This document shows, piece by piece, positions 1-7,296 of a stretch of 64,000 nt of DNA. The DNA is from Methanobacteriales archaeon HGW-Methanobacteriales-1 (GTDB lineage: Archaea; Methanobacteriota; Methanobacteria; Methanobacteriales; Methanobacteriaceae). Position 1 is the stretch's first letter, and every line of letters starts with the position of its first letter. The stretch covers positions 1-64,000 of the forward strand of contig PGYO01000001.1 in NCBI GenBank assembly GCA_002839705.1, written 5' to 3'. The position numbers and the translations under genes are program-made. The notes beneath the pieces were generated by a model that did not search any database, was not told the DNA's origin, and saw only the letters and a list, made by a program, of their open reading frames with translations.

Positions 1-108
<108 letters not shown>

Positions 109-287
109 TTTCATATTTACTTTAAAAATTAACTAATTATAGTTGAATTCTTTATTTTCGCTTTTTTTCATTATTTTCTTATTAAAATACTAAAAATTAT
201 TAATATTATTTATTAAATTTAAAAATAAAGATTTTTTTGATTTATAACTTTTTGCAATATTATTATTCAATATTCTGATTTATTTTT

Positions 288-539
288 TTAATATCCTCTT
301 TTTGATAAAACTTTACCATATTTAGCTTTTTTTTGTAGATGATCTGAAGTATATTCATAGTAAATTAAGTTATTCTTTAGGAATATACGATGGGCTGGAA
401 GGTTATCTTCCCCTCTTTTTAATCCGATAGTAATCTTATTTTCACTAATTCGTATTGATTCTGCATTAGGGCGGCCTTTAATGCTGTAAGTATAGTTTTT
501 ACCTAAGATATCCTTTATTTTGACCCATTCGACGGTCAT
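288..539 (-). CDS. Small hypothetical protein, 83 aa
   Basis: I do not recognise this protein. It is basic (many Lys/Arg) and predicted soluble, with alternating hydrophobic residues suggesting beta strands in the first 60 residues; there is no signal peptide, membrane segment or Cys pair. The start is well supported: AAGGTGATT lies just upstream of the ATG, a good archaeal Shine-Dalgarno site. It is transcribed away from the ArsR gene, so the two share a 137-bp divergent intergenic region. The segment from 109 to 287, between 5S rRNA and this gene's stop, is very AT-rich and shows no other feature. Confidence 0.6.
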   Translation of the reverse strand: MTVEWVKIKDILGKNYTYSIKGRPNAESIRISENKITIGLKRGEDNLPAHRIFLKNNLIYYEYTSDHLQKKAKYGKVLSKRGY

Positions 540-635
540 GTAATCACCTTATTTATCAATTTATATTTCTGATAATAAGTCCGTTATCATTTCGGGATTT
601 AAATGTTCTTATATTATTACAAAATTTTTAATATG

Positions 636-651
636 TATAAAAACTTTTATA
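636..651. promoter_or_regulatory. Dyad upstream of ArsR gene (candidate operator)
   Basis: TATAAAA and TTTTATA form perfect 7-base arms around a 2-base centre, 25 bases upstream of the ArsR-family start codon and inside the divergent intergenic region. The dyad overlaps a TATA-like sequence. ArsR-type repressors bind AT-rich dyads at their own promoters, so autoregulation is a reasonable inference. The AT-rich background weakens the case. Confidence 0.35.
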
Positions 652-676
652 GGTATTTAAAAGGAAATAGATTGGT

Positions 677-1030
677 ATGAATGAAGGGTCGTGTGAAATT
701 CAGGAAGCCAATGAATCAGTGGTTAATGAAGTTAAATCACAGATGATTAATGAGGATATGATTGGCACTATAACTAATCTTTTTAAGGCGGTGGGAGATC
801 CTACGCGTCTAAAGATATTATATGCTCTTTCTAAGAAACCTCTTTGTGTTTGTGAACTGGCAGCATTATTGGAAATGGAACACTCTGCAATATCACATCA
901 ACTCAGAGTTTTAAGAGATAAAAATTTGGTTAAATTCAAAAAAGAAGGTAAAATGGCCAGATATTATCTTAAAGATGACCATATTGTTATATTGATTAAA
1001 ATGGCTGTAGAACATGCTGAAGAAAAATAA
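677..1030 (+). CDS. ArsR/SmtB-family metal-sensing repressor
   Basis: A 117-aa winged-helix regulator of the ArsR family. The DNA-reading helix region is AISHQLRVLRDKNLV (about 71-85). Both classical metal sites are visible: a CVC motif at Cys57/Cys59 (alpha-3 type) and a complete alpha-5 site, Asp100-x-His102-x10-His113-x2-Glu116, which binds Zn or a similar ion in SmtB/CzrA-type proteins. A zinc- or heavy-metal-responsive repressor is therefore likely. No metal exporter lies next door, so its target is unknown; an AT-rich dyad directly upstream suggests autoregulation. The ATG is preceded by only a weak ribosome site. Confidence 0.9.
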   Translation: MNEGSCEIQEANESVVNEVKSQMINEDMIGTITNLFKAVGDPTRLKILYALSKKPLCVCELAALLEMEHSAISHQLRVLRDKNLVKFKKEGKMARYYLKDDHIVILIKMAVEHAEEK

Positions 1031-1267
1031 TATAAATATAATCATCACATTTTCTTTCATTTAATTAATTATTATTTCATTTAAATTAATCTAATCAATT
1101 TTCCTAGGGATTTTTATTTTCTTTTATTTTCATTAACAAATTTTATCAAGTAATTATTGATTAAATTTATTTTCCATAATTTAATATATAATATTTTACA
1201 TAGAATAAATATGAATATTTCTAATTTAAATTAGAATTATAATACCTCTGTTGATGGAGATGAGATT

Positions 1268-1771
1268 ATGAAAGCAAGTGAATTTATTGGGAAGACTGTA
1301 ATTGATAAGAAGGGTCAGGAAATTGGAAAAATTGCGGACATAATTTTAAAACCTTCTGATTGTTTAATTGATAAAATACTAGTTTCTGATGGAGCTGTTT
1401 TAAATAAAAAATACTTCACAATCACTGAAAGTGAAATTGAGGCTATTGGTGATTATGTAATATTAAAAATATCAATAACTGATGTTGAAGAGAGAATTAG
1501 TCAGGAAGAAGCTGATTCTCTTAAAAAAATTGAATTAAACTTCAAAAAAATTGTCGGAAAAACTGTTATCACCAGCAATGGTGTGAAACTGGGAACTGTA
1601 GAGGATATAATGATCCAACCGCATGAATGTTTAATGGAAAGTATAATTGTAAAAACCAAATCAGATCTAGGAAAAAAGAGTTTCATGCTAGAAAATAATG
1701 AAATTAAAGATATAAAAGATTATTTAATAACTAATATGGATTTTGACAGTATTGAAGATAGAATTGTTTAA
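1268..1771 (+). CDS. PRC-barrel domain protein with two tandem repeats
   Basis: 167 aa made of two homologous PRC-barrel halves. FIGKTVIDKKGQEIGK (6-21) and IVGKTVITSNGVKLGT (from about 95) start equivalent beta barrels, each followed by a DCLIDKILV / ECLMESIIV strand. PRC barrels occur in RimM and photosynthetic reaction-centre H subunits and often mediate RNA or protein contacts; the role of free archaeal PRC proteins is unknown. GGAGATGAG precedes the ATG. A second, single-domain PRC protein lies at 53829-54062. Confidence 0.8.
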   Translation: MKASEFIGKTVIDKKGQEIGKIADIILKPSDCLIDKILVSDGAVLNKKYFTITESEIEAIGDYVILKISITDVEERISQEEADSLKKIELNFKKIVGKTVITSNGVKLGTVEDIMIQPHECLMESIIVKTKSDLGKKSFMLENNEIKDIKDYLITNMDFDSIEDRIV

Positions 1772-1813
1772 TAAAATAGATATGTGCTCTTATTTAGAAA
1801 AATAAAATAAAAA

Positions 1814-1837
1814 AAGGATAAATTAATTTATCCTTTA
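1814..1837. terminator. Bidirectional terminator palindrome
   Basis: A perfect 24-base palindrome, with arm AAAGGATAAAT repeated in reverse complement, sits between the convergent genes ending at 1771 and 1851. It is flanked by an A-run on the left and T/A-rich DNA on the right, so either strand would give a hairpin near a U-rich tract. The convergent position supports a shared transcription end. Confidence 0.6.
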
Positions 1838-1850
1838 AAACAAATTAATT

Positions 1851-2300
1851 TTAGATTTTAGTTAGTAATTTTGCTTTTAAGGCAACTTTTTTGCTTAAAA
1901 TGTACTGTTTAAACGCAAAATTTTTTATAACTATATTAGCTCTTTTATTAAGAACCTTTCCATGGTATTTAGGAGGGTGAGCCTTAAAATAGTTAATTTG
2001 CTTGTTTAATTTCTTAGCTTGTTTTTTGTATTGAGCTAAAGCAGCTAATAATCCTTTGGCTTTGGTATTATTTTTATAAGTTGTCGTTAAGTTGTCAATT
2101 TTAACTATCAGAGCATTTAACTTTGTTTGGGTTGAATTCAACTTAGTCAACTGAGTATTAGTTAAGTTTGTTGTGGCTTTATGATTTTTATTTAATATTG
2201 TTGTGTTATTTCCATTGGAAGCGGCATCTGTTGCAAATGCAGGCACAATTGCGGCTACCATAATTATGGAACATAATAATGCAAATACTCTTTTTTGCAA
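1851..2300 (-). CDS. Small secreted Lys/Asn/Thr-rich protein
   Basis: 149 aa with a clear signal peptide: a basic start (MQKR), a hydrophobic core of about 16 residues, then a probable cleavage after AFA near residue 23. The mature part is rich in Lys, Asn, Thr and Leu and is probably helical, with heptad-like stretches (LTNTQLTKLNSTQTKLNAL); there is no Cys, transmembrane anchor or known domain. Translation starts at TTG, chosen because AGAGGTG lies 5-6 bases upstream and no ATG is suitably placed. Probably an exported or wall-associated protein of unknown function. Confidence 0.65.
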   Translation of the reverse strand: MQKRVFALLCSIIMVAAIVPAFATDAASNGNNTTILNKNHKATTNLTNTQLTKLNSTQTKLNALIVKIDNLTTTYKNNTKAKGLLAALAQYKKQAKKLNKQINYFKAHPPKYHGKVLNKRANIVIKNFAFKQYILSKKVALKAKLLTKI

Positions 2301-2737
2301 ATTTTCACCTCTTGAATGTAAATTATAAATATTCTTTTTTTCTTATTTAAAGGCTTTGTATAACCTATTTTTAAAAATAAGTCAATTTAAATCTTTTTAA
2401 GTCCGGCTTTATTGTTGGACCTTAACAATATTCTCTTGGTTTAAAGTTCAATCATATAAAACTATTTTTTAAGCTTTTAATTAGATTTAAGCCTGTTTCA
2501 AATGTTTTTAAAAATAAGGGGGCATTATTGAAATTAATAATTTTTCGTTATTTATTGGTAAAGATGGATATATTATTAATAATTAATATACCTGAAAATA
2601 AAATTATACCATGGTAATCGTTAATAAAATGTGGAATTAGGTTAATTAGATTAATTATATTTGATTCTCTGTTTGATTTTTTTAATTCACAGTGGATTAA
2701 TATTTCACAAAATAAAAAATTATCAGGGTGATTAAAA
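2301..2737. other. Intergenic region without gene
   Basis: A 437-bp divergent spacer between the secreted protein and the cyclase-family gene. It is AT-rich with several TATA-like stretches that could serve either promoter. I see no open frame with a ribosome site and no tRNA-like or strongly structured element. Confidence 0.6.
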
Positions 2738-3457
2738 ATGAAATATATTTATCTTTCATATAGCTTAGATGAAGATTCACCGGTTTATAAGGGCCTAAAA
2801 AAACCATCAATAGATCATAAAAGCACTATTCCTGAAGATGGTTACAATACCTATTTACTTTGTGTAGAAAATCATTCCGGAACTCATGTAGATGCTCCAG
2901 GTCATTTTTTAGAAGATGGAAAATCTATTTCTGATTATGATGTGGAAAAGTTGATTTTTAATAATGTGTTAATTTTAGAAATTCATCAAGCTCCAGATAG
3001 TGAAATAAGCCTTCAAGATTTTCAAAACATCCTTGAAAACCATGAAAATTTGAATTCTAAAGATAAAACTAAATATAACTGGAAATCTGTTGACTTTATT
3101 TTAATAATAACTGGTTTTTTTAAATACCGGCAAAAAAATTTAGAGAAATATTTGACAGAAAACCCGGGCATAAATACTGAGGTAATAAACTTTTTAAGAG
3201 AAAATTTTCCATCAATCAGAGGGATTGGAATAGATTCGGTTTCTATATCCTGTTTTAGTAATCCAGATAATGCAACTGAGGCACACAAAACAGCATTTAT
3301 TAAAAAAAACAATTATGGAGAACCTCTTTTACTGGTTGAAGATATGGATTTAAGTTCTTTATCTGCAAAAGATAATATAAAACAGTTATTTCTGATTCCG
3401 TGGCAATTTAAGGGTATTGACAGTGCACCATGTACTGTAATAGTTCAATTACATTAA
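2738..3457 (+). CDS. Cyclase-family (kynurenine formamidase-like) metal hydrolase
   Basis: 239 aa. The signature H-x-GTH-x-D-x-P-x-H is present (His46, His50, Asp52, His56 in NHSGTHVDAPGHF), which in this family binds the catalytic metal. A downstream FPSIRGIGIDSVSIS segment matches the conserved region after the active site. Characterised members are bacterial arylformamidases and related amide or lactone hydrolases; the substrate here is unknown. AGGGTGATT precedes the ATG. TrmO follows on the same strand after 82 bp. Confidence 0.85.
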   Translation: MKYIYLSYSLDEDSPVYKGLKKPSIDHKSTIPEDGYNTYLLCVENHSGTHVDAPGHFLEDGKSISDYDVEKLIFNNVLILEIHQAPDSEISLQDFQNILENHENLNSKDKTKYNWKSVDFILIITGFFKYRQKNLEKYLTENPGINTEVINFLRENFPSIRGIGIDSVSISCFSNPDNATEAHKTAFIKKNNYGEPLLLVEDMDLSSLSAKDNIKQLFLIPWQFKGIDSAPCTVIVQLH

Positions 3458-3539
3458 TTCATAAATAAACCATAAATAGCCAATATATATCAAATGAATA
3501 TAAATTTAATTAAAATTCAAAAATTAGCAAGGTGCAGCT

Positions 3540-3944
3540 ATGCAGATGTTATTAAAACCAGTGGGCATAATTCATTCTCCTTTTAAAGAAAGAAAGGATT
3601 CACCACACCAGGGGAGATATGGGGATCAAACCAGTGAGATACATATCTTTGATGAATATGTGGATGCCTTGGAAGGAATTGAAAAATATAAAAATCTTAT
3701 CATACTTTACTGGTTTGATAAAGCTGAAAGAGAATTGCTTAAAGTAATTCCTTTTGGGAAATTCAAAAAAAGAGGAGTTTTCTCTACTAGAGCTCCTAGC
3801 AGACCTAACCCTATTTCTTTTTCATTAGTTGATCTATTAAACGTAAAACAAAATAAACTGACCGTTAAAGGATTAGAAGCCCTTGATGGATCTCTTGTTG
3901 TGGATATTAAACCATACTGGAAAGACATTGATTGTGTGGAGTAA
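3540..3944 (+). CDS. trmO: tRNA (t6A37) N6-methyltransferase TrmO-like
   Basis: 134 aa, the full length of the single-domain TsaA/TrmO family. Family marks are the N-terminal VGIIHSPFKERKDSPHQG, the central KRGVFSTRAPSRPNPIS block that builds the SAM pocket, and the C-terminal GLEALDGSLVVDIKPYW. Bacterial TrmO methylates N6-threonylcarbamoyladenosine at position 37 of some tRNAs; the same activity in methanogens is inferred. AAGGTG lies 5 bases before the ATG. A nested inverted repeat follows the stop. Confidence 0.88.
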   Translation: MQMLLKPVGIIHSPFKERKDSPHQGRYGDQTSEIHIFDEYVDALEGIEKYKNLIILYWFDKAERELLKVIPFGKFKKRGVFSTRAPSRPNPISFSLVDLLNVKQNKLTVKGLEALDGSLVVDIKPYWKDIDCVE

Positions 3945-4001
3945 TTTTGAATTTAATTTTATAATTATTAATTATAATTTATTATTTTATAAAATTCAAA
4001 A
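3945..4001. terminator. Nested inverted repeat between convergent genes
   Basis: TTTTGAATTT (3945-3954) pairs with AAATTCAAAA (3992-4001). Inside the loop is a second dyad, TTATAATTA-T-TAATTATAA (3959-3977). The element fills the gap between the convergent trmO and flavodoxin genes, so it probably ends transcription from both sides. The inner AT palindrome recurs in similar form at 18218-18233. Confidence 0.5.
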
Positions 4002-4015
4002 AATACTAAATGTAT

Positions 4016-4486
4016 TTAATCTCCTAAATCTCTCACAAAAGGATCAATTTTACAATCACAAGCTTTATTTTTTATTTCATCAACTTTAATTCCTAATTTT
4101 TGCACAGGCTCTTTTCCTGATGCTTCTACCATAGTTCTAACAGTTTTTGGGAATCCAGATCCACCATAAGTTGCAAAAAAGGCCACGTCTTTAAACTTAT
4201 CTTTATTTTCAAGGAGATAAGTCTTCACCGGAACTGCTGGAAATCCGGCCCATATTGGTGTACCTACAATTACTAGATCATAGTTTGAAGGATCTTTCTC
4301 TAACGGTTTAATGGTAGTTAATTTACCACGGTTGGCTTGATAGGCGGATTTTATCCATCCAATGATTCCAGAACGTTTTTGGGTGTCATATATCTCTTCT
4401 ATATCACATTGCATTTCCTGGGCAATGGACTGGGCAACTTCTCTGGTGTTCCCGCTTCTTGAATAATAAACTACTAGTGCTTTCAT
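4016..4486 (-). CDS. Flavodoxin-family protein
   Basis: 156 aa with a flavodoxin fold. YYSRSGNTREVAQ (8-20) is the FMN phosphate loop, followed by VIVGTPIWAGFPAVPVKTYL and FFATYGGSGFPKT, which contact the isoalloxazine ring. It is probably a low-potential electron carrier or a flavodoxin-like reductase. The ATG has no Shine-Dalgarno site; TATAAATG begins 30 bases upstream, so the mRNA may be leaderless. The C-terminal CDCKID contains two Cys residues of unknown role. Confidence 0.85.
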   Translation of the reverse strand: MKALVVYYSRSGNTREVAQSIAQEMQCDIEEIYDTQKRSGIIGWIKSAYQANRGKLTTIKPLEKDPSNYDLVIVGTPIWAGFPAVPVKTYLLENKDKFKDVAFFATYGGSGFPKTVRTMVEASGKEPVQKLGIKVDEIKNKACDCKIDPFVRDLGD

Positions 4487-4636
4487 GTGGATATATTAGT
4501 TTAAATAACATTTATAATTAGCATTTGTAGATACAGTTGCAATAACAATATGATTTAATTATAATAACTTAGTTATAATATAATTAATTACCTAGAATTG
4601 ACAATAATCATAATATATCATTAATGGAGTGAAAAA

Positions 4637-5503
4637 ATGGCTCATGAAAGTTCCTTTCCTCAATCTGAATGGCAAAATGAATATTTAACGGCTTATCTTA
4701 AAGTCATGAAACTTTGGAAAGTAGAACATCAATCTTATGAAGTGGAAACCAGCTTTGGAACTACTCATATGAACATATGTGGTCCTGAAAATGCACCTAC
4801 TTTAATACTATTACATGCAGCTTCTGTAGGTTCTTCGGAGTGGTATGCTAATGTAGCTTCATGGTGTAAAGATTTTAGAATTCTGGCCATTGATACCATT
4901 GGTGATTGTGGATGGAGCAAAGCCACTAAAAAGATGGAAAAAAGGGAAGATTATAATGAATGGCTTCTGGAAATAATGGATAATTTTGATCTTGATAAAG
5001 CCAGCTTTATTGGCCACTCTTATGGTGGATGGCTAGCTATGAATATGGCCATTTTTAATCCAGATAAAGTGGATAAACTTGTTTTATTAGCTCCTGCTGC
5101 TTCAATACAATCATTTAAATTTTTAATAAAACTAGGATTAAAAATGCCCAAACTTCCAGTGAATATTTCTGCAGAAAAAATTCTTAAAATGATGGCTGCT
5201 GGAGATTTTCAGCCTAAAGCGGAGTTCATAGATTTAATGGATGTGGTTAATCGGAATTGCAGACCAGAAATGGTTTTTCCTACTGTTTACTCTGATAATG
5301 AACTCAAAAGTATTACCAACCCCACATTACTTTTATTAGGCGATCAAGAATCTATTTATTCTCCTTTAAAAGCTGTTAAAAGAGCCAGAAAATTCATTCC
5401 TAATATTAAATCAGATATTATTCTTCACGCGGGTCATTTATTAAATATGGAACAAGCTGAAAAAGTCAACTATAAGGTTTTGAAGTTCCTAAATTCAGAT
5501 TAA
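4637..5503 (+). CDS. Alpha/beta-fold hydrolase
   Basis: 288 aa. The catalytic triad is readable: nucleophile Ser128 in GHSYGG, Asp236 in LLGDQESIYS, and His267 in HAGHLLNMEQ. The oxyanion region is LLHAASVGSSEW after the first core strand. The substrate cannot be deduced; the layout resembles small carboxylesterases and lipolytic enzymes. GGAGTGAAAAA precedes the ATG. The TPR gene starts 19 bases after the stop, so the two are probably co-transcribed. Confidence 0.85.
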   Translation: MAHESSFPQSEWQNEYLTAYLKVMKLWKVEHQSYEVETSFGTTHMNICGPENAPTLILLHAASVGSSEWYANVASWCKDFRILAIDTIGDCGWSKATKKMEKREDYNEWLLEIMDNFDLDKASFIGHSYGGWLAMNMAIFNPDKVDKLVLLAPAASIQSFKFLIKLGLKMPKLPVNISAEKILKMMAAGDFQPKAEFIDLMDVVNRNCRPEMVFPTVYSDNELKSITNPTLLLLGDQESIYSPLKAVKRARKFIPNIKSDIILHAGHLLNMEQAEKVNYKVLKFLNSD

Positions 5504-5522
5504 GATATATTTTGGTGTAAAA

Positions 5523-6167
5523 ATGCAGGATTCTGATTTTAAAACTAATAAAGATAAAATCAATGAAGAGGCAATGCCTTGGCTTGAAAAAGGAAATGAT
5601 TATTTCATGGCTGGAGAATTCAAGGAAGCTCTTTTATCTTATGATAAAGCACTGGAATTTGATCCTGAAAACAGTAAAATATGGGATAATAGGGGAGTTG
5701 TTTTGGCGGACTTGGGATGGCATGTAGAAGCAATAGAGTCATTTGAAATTGCTCTGGATCTGGAACCTGATAATTCAAAAGCCTGGTCTAATATGGGAGT
5801 TTCTTTAGGAGCATCCAATAGATTCGAAGAGGCTATAAACTGTTTTGATATGGCGATAGAACTCGACCCAGAAGATGATGATGCCTGGAGTAACAAAGGC
5901 ACGGCTTATTTTAGTATGGCCCAGTATGAAAAATCACTTGAAAGTTTTAATAATGCCTTAGATATAAATTCTAATAATCCTGGTGCACTAGCGGGTAAAG
6001 GATCAGCATTACGTTTTTTAAGGAGATATGAAGAAGCAGCAGTAGCATTGGAAAAATTCATGAAAAAGGCTCCTGAAGATTTATTACATATGCGAGAAGA
6101 AGCCTGGGCGATTTTACTGGAGATAAAACTTATTATGGAACGTGAAAATCAGGAAAATGGAAATTAA
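5523..6167 (+). CDS. Tetratricopeptide repeat protein
   Basis: 214 aa containing about four to five TPR units between residues 20 and 185, for example AIESFEIALDLEPDNSKAWSNMG and AINCFDMAIELDPEDDDAWSNKG patterns (shown in part). These form a superhelical protein-binding surface. No signal peptide or membrane anchor, so cytoplasmic. It follows the hydrolase gene by 19 bases and is likely in its operon. The binding partner is unknown. Confidence 0.88.
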   Translation: MQDSDFKTNKDKINEEAMPWLEKGNDYFMAGEFKEALLSYDKALEFDPENSKIWDNRGVVLADLGWHVEAIESFEIALDLEPDNSKAWSNMGVSLGASNRFEEAINCFDMAIELDPEDDDAWSNKGTAYFSMAQYEKSLESFNNALDINSNNPGALAGKGSALRFLRRYEEAAVALEKFMKKAPEDLLHMREEAWAILLEIKLIMERENQENGN

Positions 6168-6233
6168 ATTTTCAAAAATAATATTATGTGGGTTTATAAT
6201 GCCCAAAACGAGTTATAAAACTACTAATGATTG

Positions 6234-6316
6234 AAAAGCTTCCAGAGATAGAAATAAAAAGGGGTTGTTAGGAGTGAAAATAGGGAGGTGCTATCTCTGG
6301 AAGCATTTTGTTTTTG
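6234..6316 (+). ncRNA. Candidate small RNA with perfect 14-bp stem
   Basis: GCTTCCAGAGATAG (6238-6251) and CTATCTCTGGAAGC (6291-6304) are perfect complements around a 39-base purine-rich loop; the stem continues past a single bulge into AAAA/TTTT. A TATA-like box, GTTATAAAAC (6212-6221), lies about 25 bases before the stem and a T-run (6306-6315) follows it. The loop contains GGAGGTG (6284-6290), a perfect complement of the archaeal 16S 3' end. Promoter, stem and T-run together suggest an independent small RNA; it could also be a structured terminator of the TPR gene. Confidence 0.5.
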
Positions 6317-6345
6317 ACCCATCAACAAAAATAATAACTTAAAGT

Positions 6346-6409
6346 TGAGGGCTACAAATAGGGGGTGATGTGTGTTCACTACACACAATTGGTTATGTAC
6401 TAGCCATCA
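6346..6409 (+). other. Second structured element before methyltransferase
   Basis: TGAGGGCTA (6346-6354) pairs with TAGCCATCA (6401-6409), with one mismatch. Inside it is a perfect hairpin, TGTGTGT-tcact-ACACACA, at about 6370-6388. This makes a two-tier stem-loop directly upstream of a promoter-like TATATAA. It could be part of a longer RNA starting near 6235, or a DNA-level regulatory structure. No known riboswitch family is recognised. Confidence 0.35.
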
Positions 6410-6432
6410 TATATAAATCTATCGGATAGATT
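6408..6432 (+). promoter_or_regulatory. TATA box with adjoining 17-bp palindrome
   Basis: CATATATAA (about 6408-6416) is a good archaeal TATA box. It abuts AATCTATC-G-GATAGATT (6416-6432), a perfect dyad with a single central base. A repressor bound there would cover the space between TATA and the expected start site near 6440, controlling the methyltransferase gene at 6496. Confidence 0.5.
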
Positions 6433-6495
6433 AGGTAATTTGAATCATTTATATTCTTTTGATTTTTTAAAATATTAATTAAGGAGATTCAATAT

Positions 6496-7182
6496 ATGGA
6501 TTCACCATTTAAAATTGAAGGACCAATATTTATAGGTCGTAGCTGGGATGAATATTTAAAAATGTTTGATTTAGACTTGGAAAAATTAAATAAGAATAAA
6601 ATTTTAGACTGTGCAGCTGGTGCCAGTTCATTTACCTATTTTTTATCAAAAAATGGTATTGATGCATCTGCAGTTGACATATTATATGATAAGGATCCCG
6701 AATTTCTAAAAAAAAGGTGTAAAGAACATTTAATTGCACTGGTTGAATCCTTAGGAAAAATGGAATATGAATTTGTCTGGAGTTTTTTTAAAAATCTTGA
6801 TGATCTAAAGAGTCATCGCATGCAATCTTGCCAGGATTTTAACAGTGATTATGAACTTAATCGAGAAAAAAAATATATTAAAGCAGATTTGACTCAATTA
6901 CCCTTTGAAGATAATAGTTTTGATATAGTGTTGTGTGCACACCTTTTGTTTATCTATGATCATCGGTTGGATTGGAATTTCCATCTGAGCGCAGTTGAGG
7001 AAATGATTCGAGTATCATCTAATGAAGTTAGAATTTATCCACTGGTGAAAAATAAAGGAAAAAAATCTATTTTTGTGGATAAATTAATTAAAAACTTACC
7101 TGAAGGTCTGAAAACTGAAATAGTAGAAGTAGATTACCAGTTTCGAAGGGGAGGAAATGAAATGCTAAGGATAGTTAAATGA
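6496..7182 (+). CDS. Class I SAM-dependent methyltransferase
   Basis: 228 aa. Motif I is ILDCAAGASSFTYFL (from about 37), followed by an acidic end of strand 2 (SAVDILYD) and a motif-IV-like ADLTQLPFEDNSFDIVLCAH segment. This is the SAM-binding Rossmann fold; the substrate domain is not distinctive. The ATG follows AAGGAGATT. The upstream palindrome at the TATA box suggests specific repression, and two RNA-like stems lie before it. Similar proteins are annotated only as class I methyltransferases. Confidence 0.82.
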   Translation: MDSPFKIEGPIFIGRSWDEYLKMFDLDLEKLNKNKILDCAAGASSFTYFLSKNGIDASAVDILYDKDPEFLKKRCKEHLIALVESLGKMEYEFVWSFFKNLDDLKSHRMQSCQDFNSDYELNREKKYIKADLTQLPFEDNSFDIVLCAHLLFIYDHRLDWNFHLSAVEEMIRVSSNEVRIYPLVKNKGKKSIFVDKLIKNLPEGLKTEIVEVDYQFRRGGNEMLRIVK

Positions 7183-7296
7183 TAGGCGTAATTTTTAATT
7201 ATTAATTAGATATTTAACCATACCTATTATCATTAATCATGCTTCTATAGTACTCCTTCTTTTTCAAAATACATAACCAGCATCTAAAATATATAA

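Noticed and set aside
6284-6316. Tiny leader peptide starting at GTG in the RNA candidate
   Set aside because: A nine-codon frame (GTG to TGA) exists after GGAGTGA, but it lies mostly within the 3' stem arm and has no regulatory residue pattern. Chance is likely.
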